Shown here: positions 7,542-14,407 of the stretch, piece after piece
How the letters are laid out: every line of letters begins with the position of its first letter
How positions within the stretch are numbered: the first letter of the stretch is position 1
Assembly: GCA_016781885.1 (NCBI GenBank)
Contig: JADDPM010000050.1
Coordinates: 1-14,407, forward strand
Length of the DNA stretch: 14,407 nucleotides
DNA from: Rubrobacter sp.
Lineage (GTDB): Bacteria > Actinomycetota > Rubrobacteria > Rubrobacterales > Rubrobacteraceae
Reading direction: 5' to 3'
Program-made: the position numbers and the translations under genes
The notes under the pieces: generated by a model
What the model was told of the DNA's origin: nothing
The model's database searches: none
Seen by the model: the letters and a program-made list of their open reading frames with translations, nothing else

Positions 7542-8725
7542 AAAGTCCGGATGCCGAGGTGCTCGTGGTCGGTGGTGGGCCAGCCGGAGCGGCCACGGCC
7601 ACCGTGCTGGCGCGCGCCGGGCGCGACGTGCTGCTGCTCGAGAAGGACGGCTTCTACCGGGAGAAACCCTGCGGGGAGTACTACAGCCCGGGCGTCGTAG
7701 ATGTGCTGAGGCGCCTGGGGGCGCTTGAGGCGGTCATGGCGGAGGAGCATGCCCGTTTGGACGGCATGCGCGTCGGCACGGAGCTGGCGGGCTTTCTGCT
7801 CTCGTACCCGGACGGGGGCTATGACCTGAGAGCTTTAGGCATCCGCCGCAAGATCCTCGACCGCGTGCTCTTGGAGCATGCCCGGGCGCGTGGCGTCCGG
7901 GTGGAGACCACGCGCGTGACTGGGGTGGCGGTCAAGGGCGGGCGCGTGATCGGTGTCCGCGTCCGCGGGGCGGGCGAGGAGGTCTTGCGCTCGCGCTTCG
8001 TCGTCGCCGCCGACGGGCGGCGCTCGGTGATCTCCCGCTCGCTGGGCCTGGATCTGCGGGTCCGGTGGCCGCGGCGGCTCGGCCTCACTACCCACTACGC
8101 TGGCGACTATAGGCTCGGCCTCTTCGGGGAGATGCATGTTGGAGAGGAAGCATACTGCGGCCTGGCCCCGGTCGGTGGAGGTCTGGTGAGCGTCGGGCTC
8201 GTGGTGGCATTGGGCGAGAAGCCCGCCGGGGAGGCAACGGAGCGGTTCTTCGAGCGGAGGTTGGCAGAGCTGCCGGGGGCGGCCCGGGCGCTGAGTGACG
8301 CCGAGAGGGTCGGCCCGGTGCGCGGGATCGGACCGATGGCCAGGAAGGTCGGGCGGGTGGCCGGACCCGGCTACTTGCTTGTCGGCGACGCCGCAGGTTT
8401 CCTCGACCCGTTCACCGGCGAGGGCGTCCATAGGGCCCTGCGGGGGGCCGAGCTGGCGGCGGAGGCCGTCGAAGGCGCGCTGCGTCGTGGTGACGACGTC
8501 CCGGTAGGCTATGAGAGGTCACGCTGGGCGGCGTTCGCGGACAAAGAACGCCTCTGCAAGATCATCCAGCTCTTGCTCAGCTCACCCCGCCTCTTCAGCC
8601 ACATCGCTGATAACCTGAACGGACGACACCACTCAGCCGAGCTAATGAAGGGCGTTCTGGGCGACTACCGTCCGGCGGCCGAGACGCTCAAGCCCGGCTA
8701 CATCTGGTCGCTCTTGAGGCCCTGA
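7538..8725 (+). CDS. FAD-dependent oxidoreductase, geranylgeranyl reductase-like
   Basis: Flavoprotein of 395 residues in the geranylgeranyl reductase/p-hydroxybenzoate hydroxylase-like superfamily, which reduces isoprenoid double bonds or oxidises aromatic and polyketide substrates. The dinucleotide-binding motif GGGPAG is at 12-17, with the acidic residue E35 ending the second strand. The PCGE motif (44-47) is characteristic of the geranylgeranyl reductase branch. AADGRRSVISR is at 157-167, and the FAD-ribityl motif GDAAGFLDPFTGEG at 283-296. No membrane helix is seen. It starts at GTG 7538 with GGAGGAG 4 nt upstream, overlapping the methyltransferase stop. After its TGA, only 12 nt and AAGGAGG separate it from the SRPBCC gene. 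Its C-terminal end (DYRPAAETLKPGYIWSLLRP) is the part conserved in the relic at 5833-5946. The substrate is unknown; an oxidative or reductive tailoring role is inferred from the neighbours. Confidence 0.9.
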   Translation: MKSPDAEVLVVGGGPAGAATATVLARAGRDVLLLEKDGFYREKPCGEYYSPGVVDVLRRLGALEAVMAEEHARLDGMRVGTELAGFLLSYPDGGYDLRALGIRRKILDRVLLEHARARGVRVETTRVTGVAVKGGRVIGVRVRGAGEEVLRSRFVVAADGRRSVISRSLGLDLRVRWPRRLGLTTHYAGDYRLGLFGEMHVGEEAYCGLAPVGGGLVSVGLVVALGEKPAGEATERFFERRLAELPGAARALSDAERVGPVRGIGPMARKVGRVAGPGYLLVGDAAGFLDPFTGEGVHRALRGAELAAEAVEGALRRGDDVPVGYERSRWAAFADKERLCKIIQLLLSSPRLFSHIADNLNGRHHSAELMKGVLGDYRPAAETLKPGYIWSLLRP

Positions 8726-8737
8726 AGGAGGCACACC

Positions 8738-9214
8738 TTGCACACCGAGAACGAGATCTTTATACAGGCAGATATGGCAGAGATCTACCAACTCGCCGCC
8801 CCCGTCGAGCGCTGGCCGGAGATCCTGCCACACTACCGGTGGGTCCAGGTCCTTGCGGACGACGGCGACCGGCGTCTGGTCGAGATGGCCGCCTGCCGAG
8901 GCCGGATCCCAGTGCGCTGGCGGGCCGAGCAGAGGCTCTTCCCGGAGGAGCCGCGGATCACTTTTAGACACGTTGGAGGCTTCACGAAGGGCATGGAGGT
9001 CAAGTGGGTCTTCAGGTCAACGCAGCAAGGTGGCGTGCGGGTTGCCATCCTTCACGATCTCCCCCGCCTACTTGGGTTACCGCTCCTAGGAGATCTGGCG
9101 GCCAACCGGGTCGTGGGTCCTCTGTTCGTCGAGAACATTGCCGGCAAGACCCTCAGAAGGATCAAGGAGCTTGCCGAGGCGGGGGCCTTCGTCGGAGATC
9201 GGAGGCCACAATGA
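8738..9214 (+). CDS. SRPBCC / polyketide cyclase-like protein
   Basis: START-fold (SRPBCC) protein of 158 residues. The opening IFIQADMAEIYQLAAPVERWPEILPHYRWVQVL (split here by its parts: IYQLAA at 16-21, ERWPEILPHY at 24-33) is the standard first strand and helix of coenzyme Q-binding/polyketide cyclase families. The middle strands read RWRAEQRLFPE and ITFRHVGG, and the closing long helix is NIAGKTLRRIKELAE. These proteins form a hydrophobic pocket and can direct folding or aromatisation of polyketide chains, or carry lipid or quinone ligands. It starts with TTG at 8738 and has AAGGAGG at 8725-8731. Its stop overlaps the ketosynthase ATG (ATGA). This overlap with a ketosynthase and the closeness to an FAD enzyme support a cyclase/aromatase role, which is inference. 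Confidence 0.87.
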   Translation: MHTENEIFIQADMAEIYQLAAPVERWPEILPHYRWVQVLADDGDRRLVEMAACRGRIPVRWRAEQRLFPEEPRITFRHVGGFTKGMEVKWVFRSTQQGGVRVAILHDLPRLLGLPLLGDLAANRVVGPLFVENIAGKTLRRIKELAEAGAFVGDRRPQ

Positions 9215-10467
9215 AGAACCCCCGGCGCGTGGTCATCACCGGCCTTGGGGCCGTCACGCCCATCGGCTCCGGAGCAGACGGCCTGTGGGAAGGTCTGCGG
9301 CGCGGTGAGCCGGCCGGGCGTGCCATCACTCGCTTCGACCCGGCCCCACTGCGCACGAAGATAGCGGCCGAGATAGATGGCTTCGATCCGTTAGAGTACA
9401 TGGACGCTAAAAAGGCACGCCGGCTCGACCTTTTCTCGCAGCTCTCGGTAGCCGCCTGCCGGCAGGCACTGATCGACGCGGAACTTGCGTCAGAGCACTC
9501 TGGGCACACTCTCAGGAGCGCCGCAGTCTATCTAGGTAGCGCCCTCGGTGGCGTACCGGTGAGCGAAGTTGAGCACGAACGCTACGTGAAGAAAGGACTG
9601 CGAGCGGTCTCCCCGATGCTCGCGCTCTCCGTGTTCGGCGGGGCTGGGCCAACGAACGTGGCGATGGAGTTCGGCATCAGGGGCCCGGCCATGGGCAACT
9701 CGAACTCCTGCGCCTCGGGGGCTACAGCCATCGGTGAGGCGTTCCGCCTGATAAAGGCCGGTGGTGCGGACGTGGCGCTCGCCGGCGGGGTCGAGGCCCC
9801 TATCGCTCCATTGACGATCAGTGCCTTCTCGCTGATCCGGGCGACCTCGACACGCAACGACGAGCCAAAAGCAGCGAGCCGCCCCTTCGACCGCGACCGC
9901 GACGGCTTCCTCATGTCAGAGGGTGGAGCGATGCTCGTCTTGGAGGAGTTAGAGCACGCGCAGTCGCGGGGCGCACGGTCCTACGCCGAGCTTCTGGGCT
10001 ACGGCGCTACAAACGACGCCTACCATATGACTGCCCCCCTGCCCTCGGGCGAGGAGGCGGCGCAGGCAATGAGGCTTGCCCTCACCGAGGCCAGCCTCAC
10101 ACGGGAGGAGGTAGGTTACCTAAACGCGCACGCGACCTCCACCCCGCTCGGGGATGCTGCGGAGGCTCTAGCCATCCGCCTCGCCTTCGGCGAGCACGCC
10201 GAGAGGTTGGCTGTGAGCGGCACGAAGGGCCTGCTCGGACACGCTTTAGGAGCGAGCGGGGCGATAGAGGCAGCGATCACGGCCCTGGCACTCGACCGCA
10301 ACTGGTTGCCACCGACTGTCAACTTAGAGGACCCGGACTCCGAATCCCTCCTCTCCTACGTGCCGACACCTGGAGCGGAGGCAAGCGTTGATGCCGCCCT
10401 AACAAACTCCTTTGGCTTCGGTGGTTTCAACGTCAGCCTGGCGCTCGGTCGCTGGCAAGCGATGTAG
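9211..10467 (+). CDS. Beta-ketoacyl-ACP synthase, FabF (KAS II) type
   Basis: Condensing enzyme of 418 residues that joins an acyl chain to malonyl-ACP with loss of CO2. The thiolase fold is complete: RRVVITGLGAVTPIG at the N-terminus, catalytic C167 in NSNSCASGA, H307 in NAHATSTPLGD, K339 in SGTKG, H344 in LLGHALGASG, and GFGGFN near the end. The active-site cysteine is present, so this is a working ketosynthase and not a chain-length factor. The motif around the cysteine is FabF-like, unlike classical type II polyketide KS-alpha. The start is the ATG at 9211 with GGAGG at 9201-9205, overlapping the SRPBCC stop by 4 bp. The frame is open upstream, but that part is shadow of the SRPBCC gene. 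It ends a four-gene operon with methyltransferase, FAD enzyme and cyclase-like protein. No ACP gene is seen, so it may borrow the fatty-acid ACP. Confidence 0.92.
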   Translation: MKNPRRVVITGLGAVTPIGSGADGLWEGLRRGEPAGRAITRFDPAPLRTKIAAEIDGFDPLEYMDAKKARRLDLFSQLSVAACRQALIDAELASEHSGHTLRSAAVYLGSALGGVPVSEVEHERYVKKGLRAVSPMLALSVFGGAGPTNVAMEFGIRGPAMGNSNSCASGATAIGEAFRLIKAGGADVALAGGVEAPIAPLTISAFSLIRATSTRNDEPKAASRPFDRDRDGFLMSEGGAMLVLEELEHAQSRGARSYAELLGYGATNDAYHMTAPLPSGEEAAQAMRLALTEASLTREEVGYLNAHATSTPLGDAAEALAIRLAFGEHAERLAVSGTKGLLGHALGASGAIEAAITALALDRNWLPPTVNLEDPDSESLLSYVPTPGAEASVDAALTNSFGFGGFNVSLALGRWQAM

Positions 10468-10758
10468 CGTGGAGGAAAGGATAGAGTCCTGCTACAACTA
10501 TTCGCCGGTGCGGCCCTAGCGCCTGGCATGGTCATTCTAACGGTGCTCTCGGGGGCGTAGAGAGGCTCCGGCGGTTGCGCGCCTAGTCTACGGGTTAGGC
10601 GAGGATCGAAATGGGCGCACACAGCAAGCAGTATAATCAATAGTAAGGTGTCATGATCCGCACACTGACATTTTAACCCTTGCTTCGTGACCCAAGCCGC
10701 CGGTCGCAGCAGACGACGACAAACGGTGGCACAAACATGAACAGAAGGGGAAAACACA
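10468..10758. other. Gap between the ketosynthase and cysteine hydrolase genes
   Basis: About 290 nt. The first 93 nt continue in the ketosynthase frame after its TAG and encode a hydrophobic string (LLQLFAGAALAPGMVILTVLSGA) up to a TAG at 10558-10560. GGAGGAAAGG stands before it, but it has no ordinary start codon. A 6-bp inverted repeat (CGCCTA at 10580-10585, TAGGCG at 10596-10601) follows, without a T-run. A TATAAT box is at 10632-10637. Nothing else was recognised. Confidence 0.4.
10632..10637 (+). promoter_or_regulatory. TATAAT -10-like box before the cysteine hydrolase gene
   Basis: A perfect TATAAT stands out in this GC-rich sequence, 121 nt before the hydrolase ATG. No good -35 hexamer lies 15-19 bp upstream. 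If used, it would give a leader of about 115 nt and separate transcription of the hydrolase from the polyketide-like operon. Confidence 0.35.
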
Positions 10759-11793
10759 ATGCCACAATCAAGACCTAAGACCCCGACGGCGGGCGCCACA
10801 TACCTACCGAAAGAAGAGGCCGGAATTTCATTCCCGCCTAACCGGACGGTCCTGCTGGTGATAGATCCGGTCAACGACTTCCTCTCCGAGGGCGGAGCGG
10901 GCTGGGAATCGGCCAAAAACACCGTGAAGATGAACGACGTGGTTGGCCATCTGAAGCGTGCTATCGAAGGCGCACGGACATACGGCATCCCCGTCCTGTT
11001 CGGACCGATGGCATACACGGAGGAGGACTACGCTGACGAACAGTTACACCGGAGAAGCGGGATCAACCGCCTGATGTTTGAGAGGAAGATGTTTCTGGCC
11101 GGCAGTTGGGGGGCAGATTTTCATCCCGACTTGCAGCCGCGCGAGGAGGATACGGTGCTCCTGCCGCACAAGAGTTGTGATGTTTTCCAGACCGATCTCC
11201 CTGAACACCTCCGGCGGATGGGAACCACTCATCTGGTAATCGCCGGAATGACCGCCAACCTGTGCTGCGAGTCCACCGGGCGACACGCCATGGAAGAAGG
11301 GTTCGACGTGACGTTTCTCTCCGACGCCATCGGCGCGGCAAGTATTCCCGAATACGAGGCTTCGATCCGCATAAATTTTCCGCTCATCGCCAACGCAGTC
11401 ATAATCGTGGACGAGTTCCTAGCCACCGTTGATGCTTGGAGGGCAGGCCGCGTTGACGTGCAGCCGGGCGATACAGTTCGTGGCTCCGACCATGGGGAGA
11501 TCGGCACGGTTGACAAGGTCGTCGAAGCGACGGAGGAAACCGAAGGCTACCTGCTTGTGCCGCGCGGGCTGATCTTCAACACCGATACCTATATCCCGTT
11601 GGATGCGGTGGTTAAGCGTAGCGGCACGAATGTCTTCATCAACCTCCCGAAGCTGATCGTGGGGCAGATGCCTTGGGGCAAACCTCCTTCACGGGCTGAT
11701 CGGCGAGCGAAGCACGGCTTTCTCGCTACAAAGGTAGACAAGCTTTACGGCTCGCGCTCTCCCTCCATTCAGGAGCAATCAGCTCGTGGGTAG
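10759..11793 (+). CDS. Isochorismatase-fold cysteine hydrolase with PRC/DUF2171-like tail
   Basis: Hydrolase of the isochorismatase/nicotinamidase-like superfamily, 344 residues. These enzymes cleave amide or vinyl-ether bonds with an Asp-Lys-Cys triad. Here D36 is in LLVIDPVNDF, K138 in LPHKSCDVF, and C169 in GMTANLCCESTGRHA (C170 next to it is the alternative). The family's usual length is about 180-230 residues. This protein continues with a second domain at about 232-302: QPGDTVRGSDHGEIGTVDKV, then GLIF, YIPLDAV and VFINL, a strand pattern typical of PRC-barrel/DUF2171 domains. A basic tail follows. The ATG at 10759 has AAGGGGA at a good distance, and the gene stands alone. The substrate is unknown. 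The added barrel could bind RNA, protein or a ligand; that role is inference. Confidence 0.87.
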   Translation: MPQSRPKTPTAGATYLPKEEAGISFPPNRTVLLVIDPVNDFLSEGGAGWESAKNTVKMNDVVGHLKRAIEGARTYGIPVLFGPMAYTEEDYADEQLHRRSGINRLMFERKMFLAGSWGADFHPDLQPREEDTVLLPHKSCDVFQTDLPEHLRRMGTTHLVIAGMTANLCCESTGRHAMEEGFDVTFLSDAIGAASIPEYEASIRINFPLIANAVIIVDEFLATVDAWRAGRVDVQPGDTVRGSDHGEIGTVDKVVEATEETEGYLLVPRGLIFNTDTYIPLDAVVKRSGTNVFINLPKLIVGQMPWGKPPSRADRRAKHGFLATKVDKLYGSRSPSIQEQSARG

Positions 11794-11923
11794 TCCCACG
11801 TCTTCAACAAGGCCGAGTAACGCCTAATCATCGATGCAGCTAACCGCCTCCGCGCGTCACGCCGCCTGCTACAAACCGCAGACCCACCGGCAGCCGGCGC
11901 GCCGCCTCCGGCGAGCGATCCGT

Positions 11924-12150
11924 TCAAAGCAGCGTTCCCTCGCTGGCTTCGCCCAGGCACTCAAGAAGCCATGCCGCCTCTGCGAGGGGCGCCCTCTCGA
12001 TCCACTCGTAGGCGCTTTGTGTGCGGCTCGGCGGCACCACGACGTACCCTCCCTCACCCCTCACATCCAGCCCAGCCCCTAACAACCCGGCGCTGTTTCG
12101 CACCTTCTTCCCCTCGGGGTACCTGAAGGTATGAGCTCCTGGGTCATGGC
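11924..12150 (-). pseudogene. Fragment of a bifunctional DNA primase/polymerase (Prim-Pol)
   Basis: On the minus strand the frame reads HTFRYPEGKKVRNSAG, then GLDVRGEGGYVVVPPS, then YEWIERAPLAEAAWLLECL, and stops at 11924-11926. The middle segment is a hallmark of the Prim-Pol N-terminal domain (PF09250) found in integrated plasmids, phages and other mobile elements of actinobacteria. Only about 75 residues of a normally much larger protein remain. The catalytic N-terminal half and any helicase part are missing, and a frame stop lies upstream at 12179-12181. After the stop, the same frame continues open to about 11838, with no recognisable match. It is a relic of an integrated element. Confidence 0.75.
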
Positions 12151-12162
12151 TACGAAGCGGGG

Positions 12163-12356
12163 GGCCGCCCACGCACCCTCACGCCGGACAGCATCAGGTT
12201 CTTGTCCGAGGAGAAGCTCGCGGAGAAGAAGCGGGCCGCCGAGGTCGAGCGGGCCGCGCGGTACGGGGAGCTCTACCAGATGCTTGGGCTCAAGGTCGTC
12301 GTCCGCCCCGACGAGGGCCTCGAAGCCTCGTGGGGCGGGGGCGTTTGTAAGCTGGA
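12163..12356 (+). pseudogene. Possible C-terminal fragment of a site-specific recombinase
   Basis: The + frame reads LSEEKLAEKKRAAEVERAAR, a coiled coil, then YGELYQMLGLKVVVRPDE and LEASWGGGVCKLED. A coiled coil followed by a short strand pair ending in a S-W-x-G-G-V-C pattern recalls the C-terminal end of large serine recombinases. The match is from memory of family style, not firm. No catalytic part is present, and at about 12357 the sequence passes without a stop into photolyase sequence in another frame. Together with the Prim-Pol relic on the other side, this suggests the scar of an integrated element. Confidence 0.35.
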
Positions 12357-13548
12357 GGACCTACCGACGGCTATCCGGAGGCGAACGCGAGACACTACAC
12401 CTTCCTGCTAGAAGGTCTGCAGGACGTAAAGGAGGGTCTCAAAGAACGCGGCATAAAGCTCGTCGTTCACAAGGGCTCCCCGGACGAGGTGGCGCTTGCG
12501 TATGGCAAAAGCGCCTCTCTTATCGTCTGCGACATAAGCCACTTGCGACTCCAGAAGGGGTGGCGCGAGAGGGTGGCCGAGGAAGCGGGGTGTCCTGTAG
12601 TACAGGTCGAGACCGAGGTTGTTGTGCCGCTCGAACTTGCGTCGAACAAGCAGGAGCACGCCGCGCGTACCCTGCGGCCAAAGATCCGGGAACACCTCGC
12701 AGACTTCCTCGTCGAGCTAGAGCCGACGGAGGTTGAAAGCAGCCTATTAACATGAAGGACGATGGCCTCAATCTCTCAGACGTGGAGAAAGCTCTTGGCC
12801 GCATGAACCTGGACAGGAGCGTCGAGCCCTTGAGTCACCTCTTCAGAGGCGGTACGGGCGAGGCGAAGAGGATACTCGAAGACTTTATAAAGAACAGGTT
12901 TGGCACCTACGTCGAGCACCGCAACCAGCCGCAGACGGACGACGTCTCGCATATGAGCAAGTATCTCCACTATGGGCACGTCTCGCCCGTGTACGTGGCC
13001 CTGGAGATACGCAGGGGCGGCAAGGGCCGGGAGAACATCGACTCTTACATAGAAGAGCTCATAATGCGCCGCGAGCTCTCGATGAACTTCTGCCACTATG
13101 CTCCTGAGTACGACTCTTTCTCCTGCCTGGGCAAAGGAGACCCTCAAGGAGCACGCCAGGGACGAGCGCGAGTACATCTATGCCCGCGAGCAGCTAGAGG
13201 ATGCCAAGACGCACGACGATTACTGGAACGCGGCGATGAAGGAGATGCTTCACACCGGCTACATGCACAACTACATGAGGATGTACTGGGGGAAGAAGAT
13301 CCCGGAGTGCAGCCCTACTCCAGAGGAGGCTTACGAGACGACGCTCTACCTGAACAGCAAGTACTTCGTGACGCGACCCGAACTCCTGCGCGAACGTCGC
13401 ATGGGTCTTCAGCCAGCACGGCCGGGGCCGGAGGGAGCGGGAGGTCTTTGGCAAGGTGCGCTACACGTCACGGGCAGCCTGAAGCGCAAGGCGAAGCCCA
13501 ACGAGTACGTCAAGAAGGTCGAACGCCTCATCGAGGAAGGCAGTGCCG
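12357..13548 (+). pseudogene. Class II CPD photolyase, truncated and frameshifted
   Basis: Relic of a light-driven DNA repair enzyme that splits cyclobutane pyrimidine dimers with FADH. Recognisable parts in order: GPTDGYPEANARHYTFLLEG from about 12357, SNKQEHAARTLRPKIREHL near 12650, SKYLHYGHVSP near 12960, MRRELSMNFCHYAPEYDSF near 13070, DYWNAAMKEMLHTGYMHNYM near 13220, MYWGKKI, RDPN then VAWVF at 13372-13410, FGKVRYTS near 13455, and LKRKAKPNEYVKKVERL to 13533. Reading it needs frame changes near 12750, 13125, 13371 and 13472, and the first 60-70 residues are missing. The missing start is replaced by the recombinase-like fragment. With four frame changes and no start, it is not expected to make an enzyme. 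Sequencing error could explain single indels but not the lost N-terminus. Confidence 0.88.
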
Positions 13549-13638
13549 AGGCGTTGTGGTCGAGGGTAGAACGGCGACGCACGGGGCGCGTGGCCGGTAT
13601 AATCGAGGACGCTGTCGGCGAAAGGAAAAAGTTCAGCC

Positions 13639-14274
13639 ATGAAGTGGCTCAAAGTCTATGGTCTTCCCAAACTACCCCTCTTCCTCGCACGCTGGGCGAT
13701 GAAGCTCGGGTTGCCGGGACCGACGTGGTACAAGTGGAAGGCGGCGAGCGCCGGAACCGGGGTTATCCTCGATGAGATGATCCGGGCGGCCGACGACCTG
13801 GGCTACGACGGGCAGAAGATTGGCAAGCTTGCCATGAGCCGCATCGGCGAGAAGCAGGGTAGCGACCTGCGCGAACAGCTCGATGTCAAGACGATGAAGG
13901 ATACCGTGGACGTCGTCATGCTCGCCAACCGTTTCTTCGACATAGAGATCACGCTAACCGAGACTAAAGAGGGCGAGTATGTCATAAACGCTGACCGCTG
14001 CCCGTGGTTCGGCGGGATGGGCAACGACGGCGTCCCCGGCTGGGATGTCAAGCCCTGCGCCGCCTTCTCTACCTACGAGAAGGCAATGGTCAACGCCATA
14101 AACCCCAACGTGAAGCTCTCCTACACCGAGAAGCGCACCACCGGCGGCCACACCTGCCGCGGCGTGTACCAATACCGCGACGAGGAGCTCGGCGACGGTC
14201 CCGAGAGCGGCGTGCAACCGGAGATGATCAGCATCGGTAAGAAGCCGAAGAAGGAAAACGCCGCGACAGAGTAG
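13639..14274 (+). CDS. L-2-amino-thiazoline-4-carboxylic acid hydrolase-like protein
   Basis: Protein of 211 residues resembling the ATC hydrolase family (PF14196), which in Pseudomonas opens a thiazoline ring on the way to cysteine; most relatives have no tested substrate. The N-terminus (1-30) is hydrophobic and basic. The middle is helical (about 38-100). The conserved-looking core has C121 in ADRCPWFG, C140 in VKPCAAFSTYEKA, and H171/C173 in TTGGHTCRG. These three cysteines and one histidine could be catalytic or could bind a metal; they are the main clue. The tail is charged. The start ATG at 13639 has AAAGGA at 13621-13626. The end of the photolyase relic lies about 90 nt upstream. The frame has no break, in contrast to the pseudogenes before it. 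The family assignment is moderately sure; the reaction is not. Confidence 0.72.
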   Translation: MKWLKVYGLPKLPLFLARWAMKLGLPGPTWYKWKAASAGTGVILDEMIRAADDLGYDGQKIGKLAMSRIGEKQGSDLREQLDVKTMKDTVDVVMLANRFFDIEITLTETKEGEYVINADRCPWFGGMGNDGVPGWDVKPCAAFSTYEKAMVNAINPNVKLSYTEKRTTGGHTCRGVYQYRDEELGDGPESGVQPEMISIGKKPKKENAATE

Positions 14275-14347
14275 CCGCGCCTTGTGATCCAGTACAACCG
14301 CACGAAGCAGGGTCGCCCGAAGTACCGAGGCCCATCACCTGAGCGCT

Positions 14348-14401
14348 CTTGAGCGCGACGCCAGACTAGAGCGTGTCTGGCGGCTCATGAGGACAGCCAG
14401 A
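14348..14401. repeat. Overlapping hairpins at the window end
   Basis: CGCCAGAC (14359-14366) and GTCTGGCG (14375-14382) are perfect 8-bp arms around an 8-nt loop. The second arm's TCTGGC can instead pair with GCCAGA at 14396-14401, so two exclusive hairpins are possible. GCGCT/AGCGC arms just upstream form a third small one. No T-run follows. It could be an attenuator or the end of an insertion sequence that continues past the window. Confidence 0.4.
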
Positions 14402-14407
14402 TCATTA

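Noticed and set aside
10356..11018. 220-residue minus-strand frame across the ketosynthase/hydrolase gap
   Set aside because: It overlaps two well-supported + strand genes, shows no domain motif, and has the composition of an antisense shadow.
12131..12736. 201-residue + frame across the photolyase start
   Set aside because: Arginine/serine-rich shadow; photolyase motifs are in another frame.

Overview
This 14.4 kb window is GC-rich. It has short gene gaps, overlapping stop/start pairs (TTGA, GTGA, ATGA), frequent TTG and GTG starts, and GGAGG-type ribosome binding sites. Protein types and codon use suggest a high-GC actinobacterium, most like Rubrobacter and relatives. That placement is inference from overall character, because there is no rRNA gene here. 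Almost every real gene is on the + strand; the one minus-strand coding trace is a broken primase-polymerase relic.

Layout. (1) Positions 1-81 hold the C-terminal end of a membrane protein, followed by about 490 nt without a gene that contain a perfect 9-bp hairpin. (2) Positions 575-2586 encode a translationally coupled two-component system: a six-helix membrane histidine kinase and an OmpR/KdpE-type response regulator. Just downstream (2611-2649) lie four GTTYRCC direct repeats at about 10-12 bp spacing, the kind of site this regulator class binds, placed in front of a DUF4383 membrane protein gene. (3) Positions 3275-5780 carry an alpha/beta hydrolase, a small membrane protein and a short-chain dehydrogenase. 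A 13-bp repeat sits 73-78 nt upstream of the hydrolase and of the small membrane protein. (4) Positions 5833-6181 are a decayed copy of the junction between an FAD oxidoreductase and an SRPBCC protein, both of which exist intact about 2.8 kb downstream. (5) Positions 6223-6669 encode a coiled-coil, phasin-like protein of unknown role. (6) Positions 6795-10467 are a tightly packed four-gene operon: SAM methyltransferase, geranylgeranyl-reductase-like FAD oxidoreductase, SRPBCC cyclase-like protein and FabF-type ketosynthase. It looks like a small polyketide or lipid-modification pathway, but no acyl carrier protein, chain-length factor or type III synthase is visible. (7) Positions 10759-11793 encode an isochorismatase-fold cysteine hydrolase fused to a PRC/DUF2171-like C-terminal domain. 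(8) Positions 11924-13548 are a gene graveyard: a minus-strand Prim-Pol fragment, a probable recombinase tail, and a class II CPD photolyase that has lost its N-terminus and carries four frame changes. (9) Positions 13639-14274 encode an intact protein resembling the L-2-amino-thiazoline-4-carboxylate hydrolase family. The window ends in overlapping, mutually exclusive hairpins.

The strongest candidates for something undescribed are the four-gene operon together with its relic second copy, and the direct-repeat operator linking the two-component system to the DUF4383 gene. No tRNA, rRNA or CRISPR array was found.
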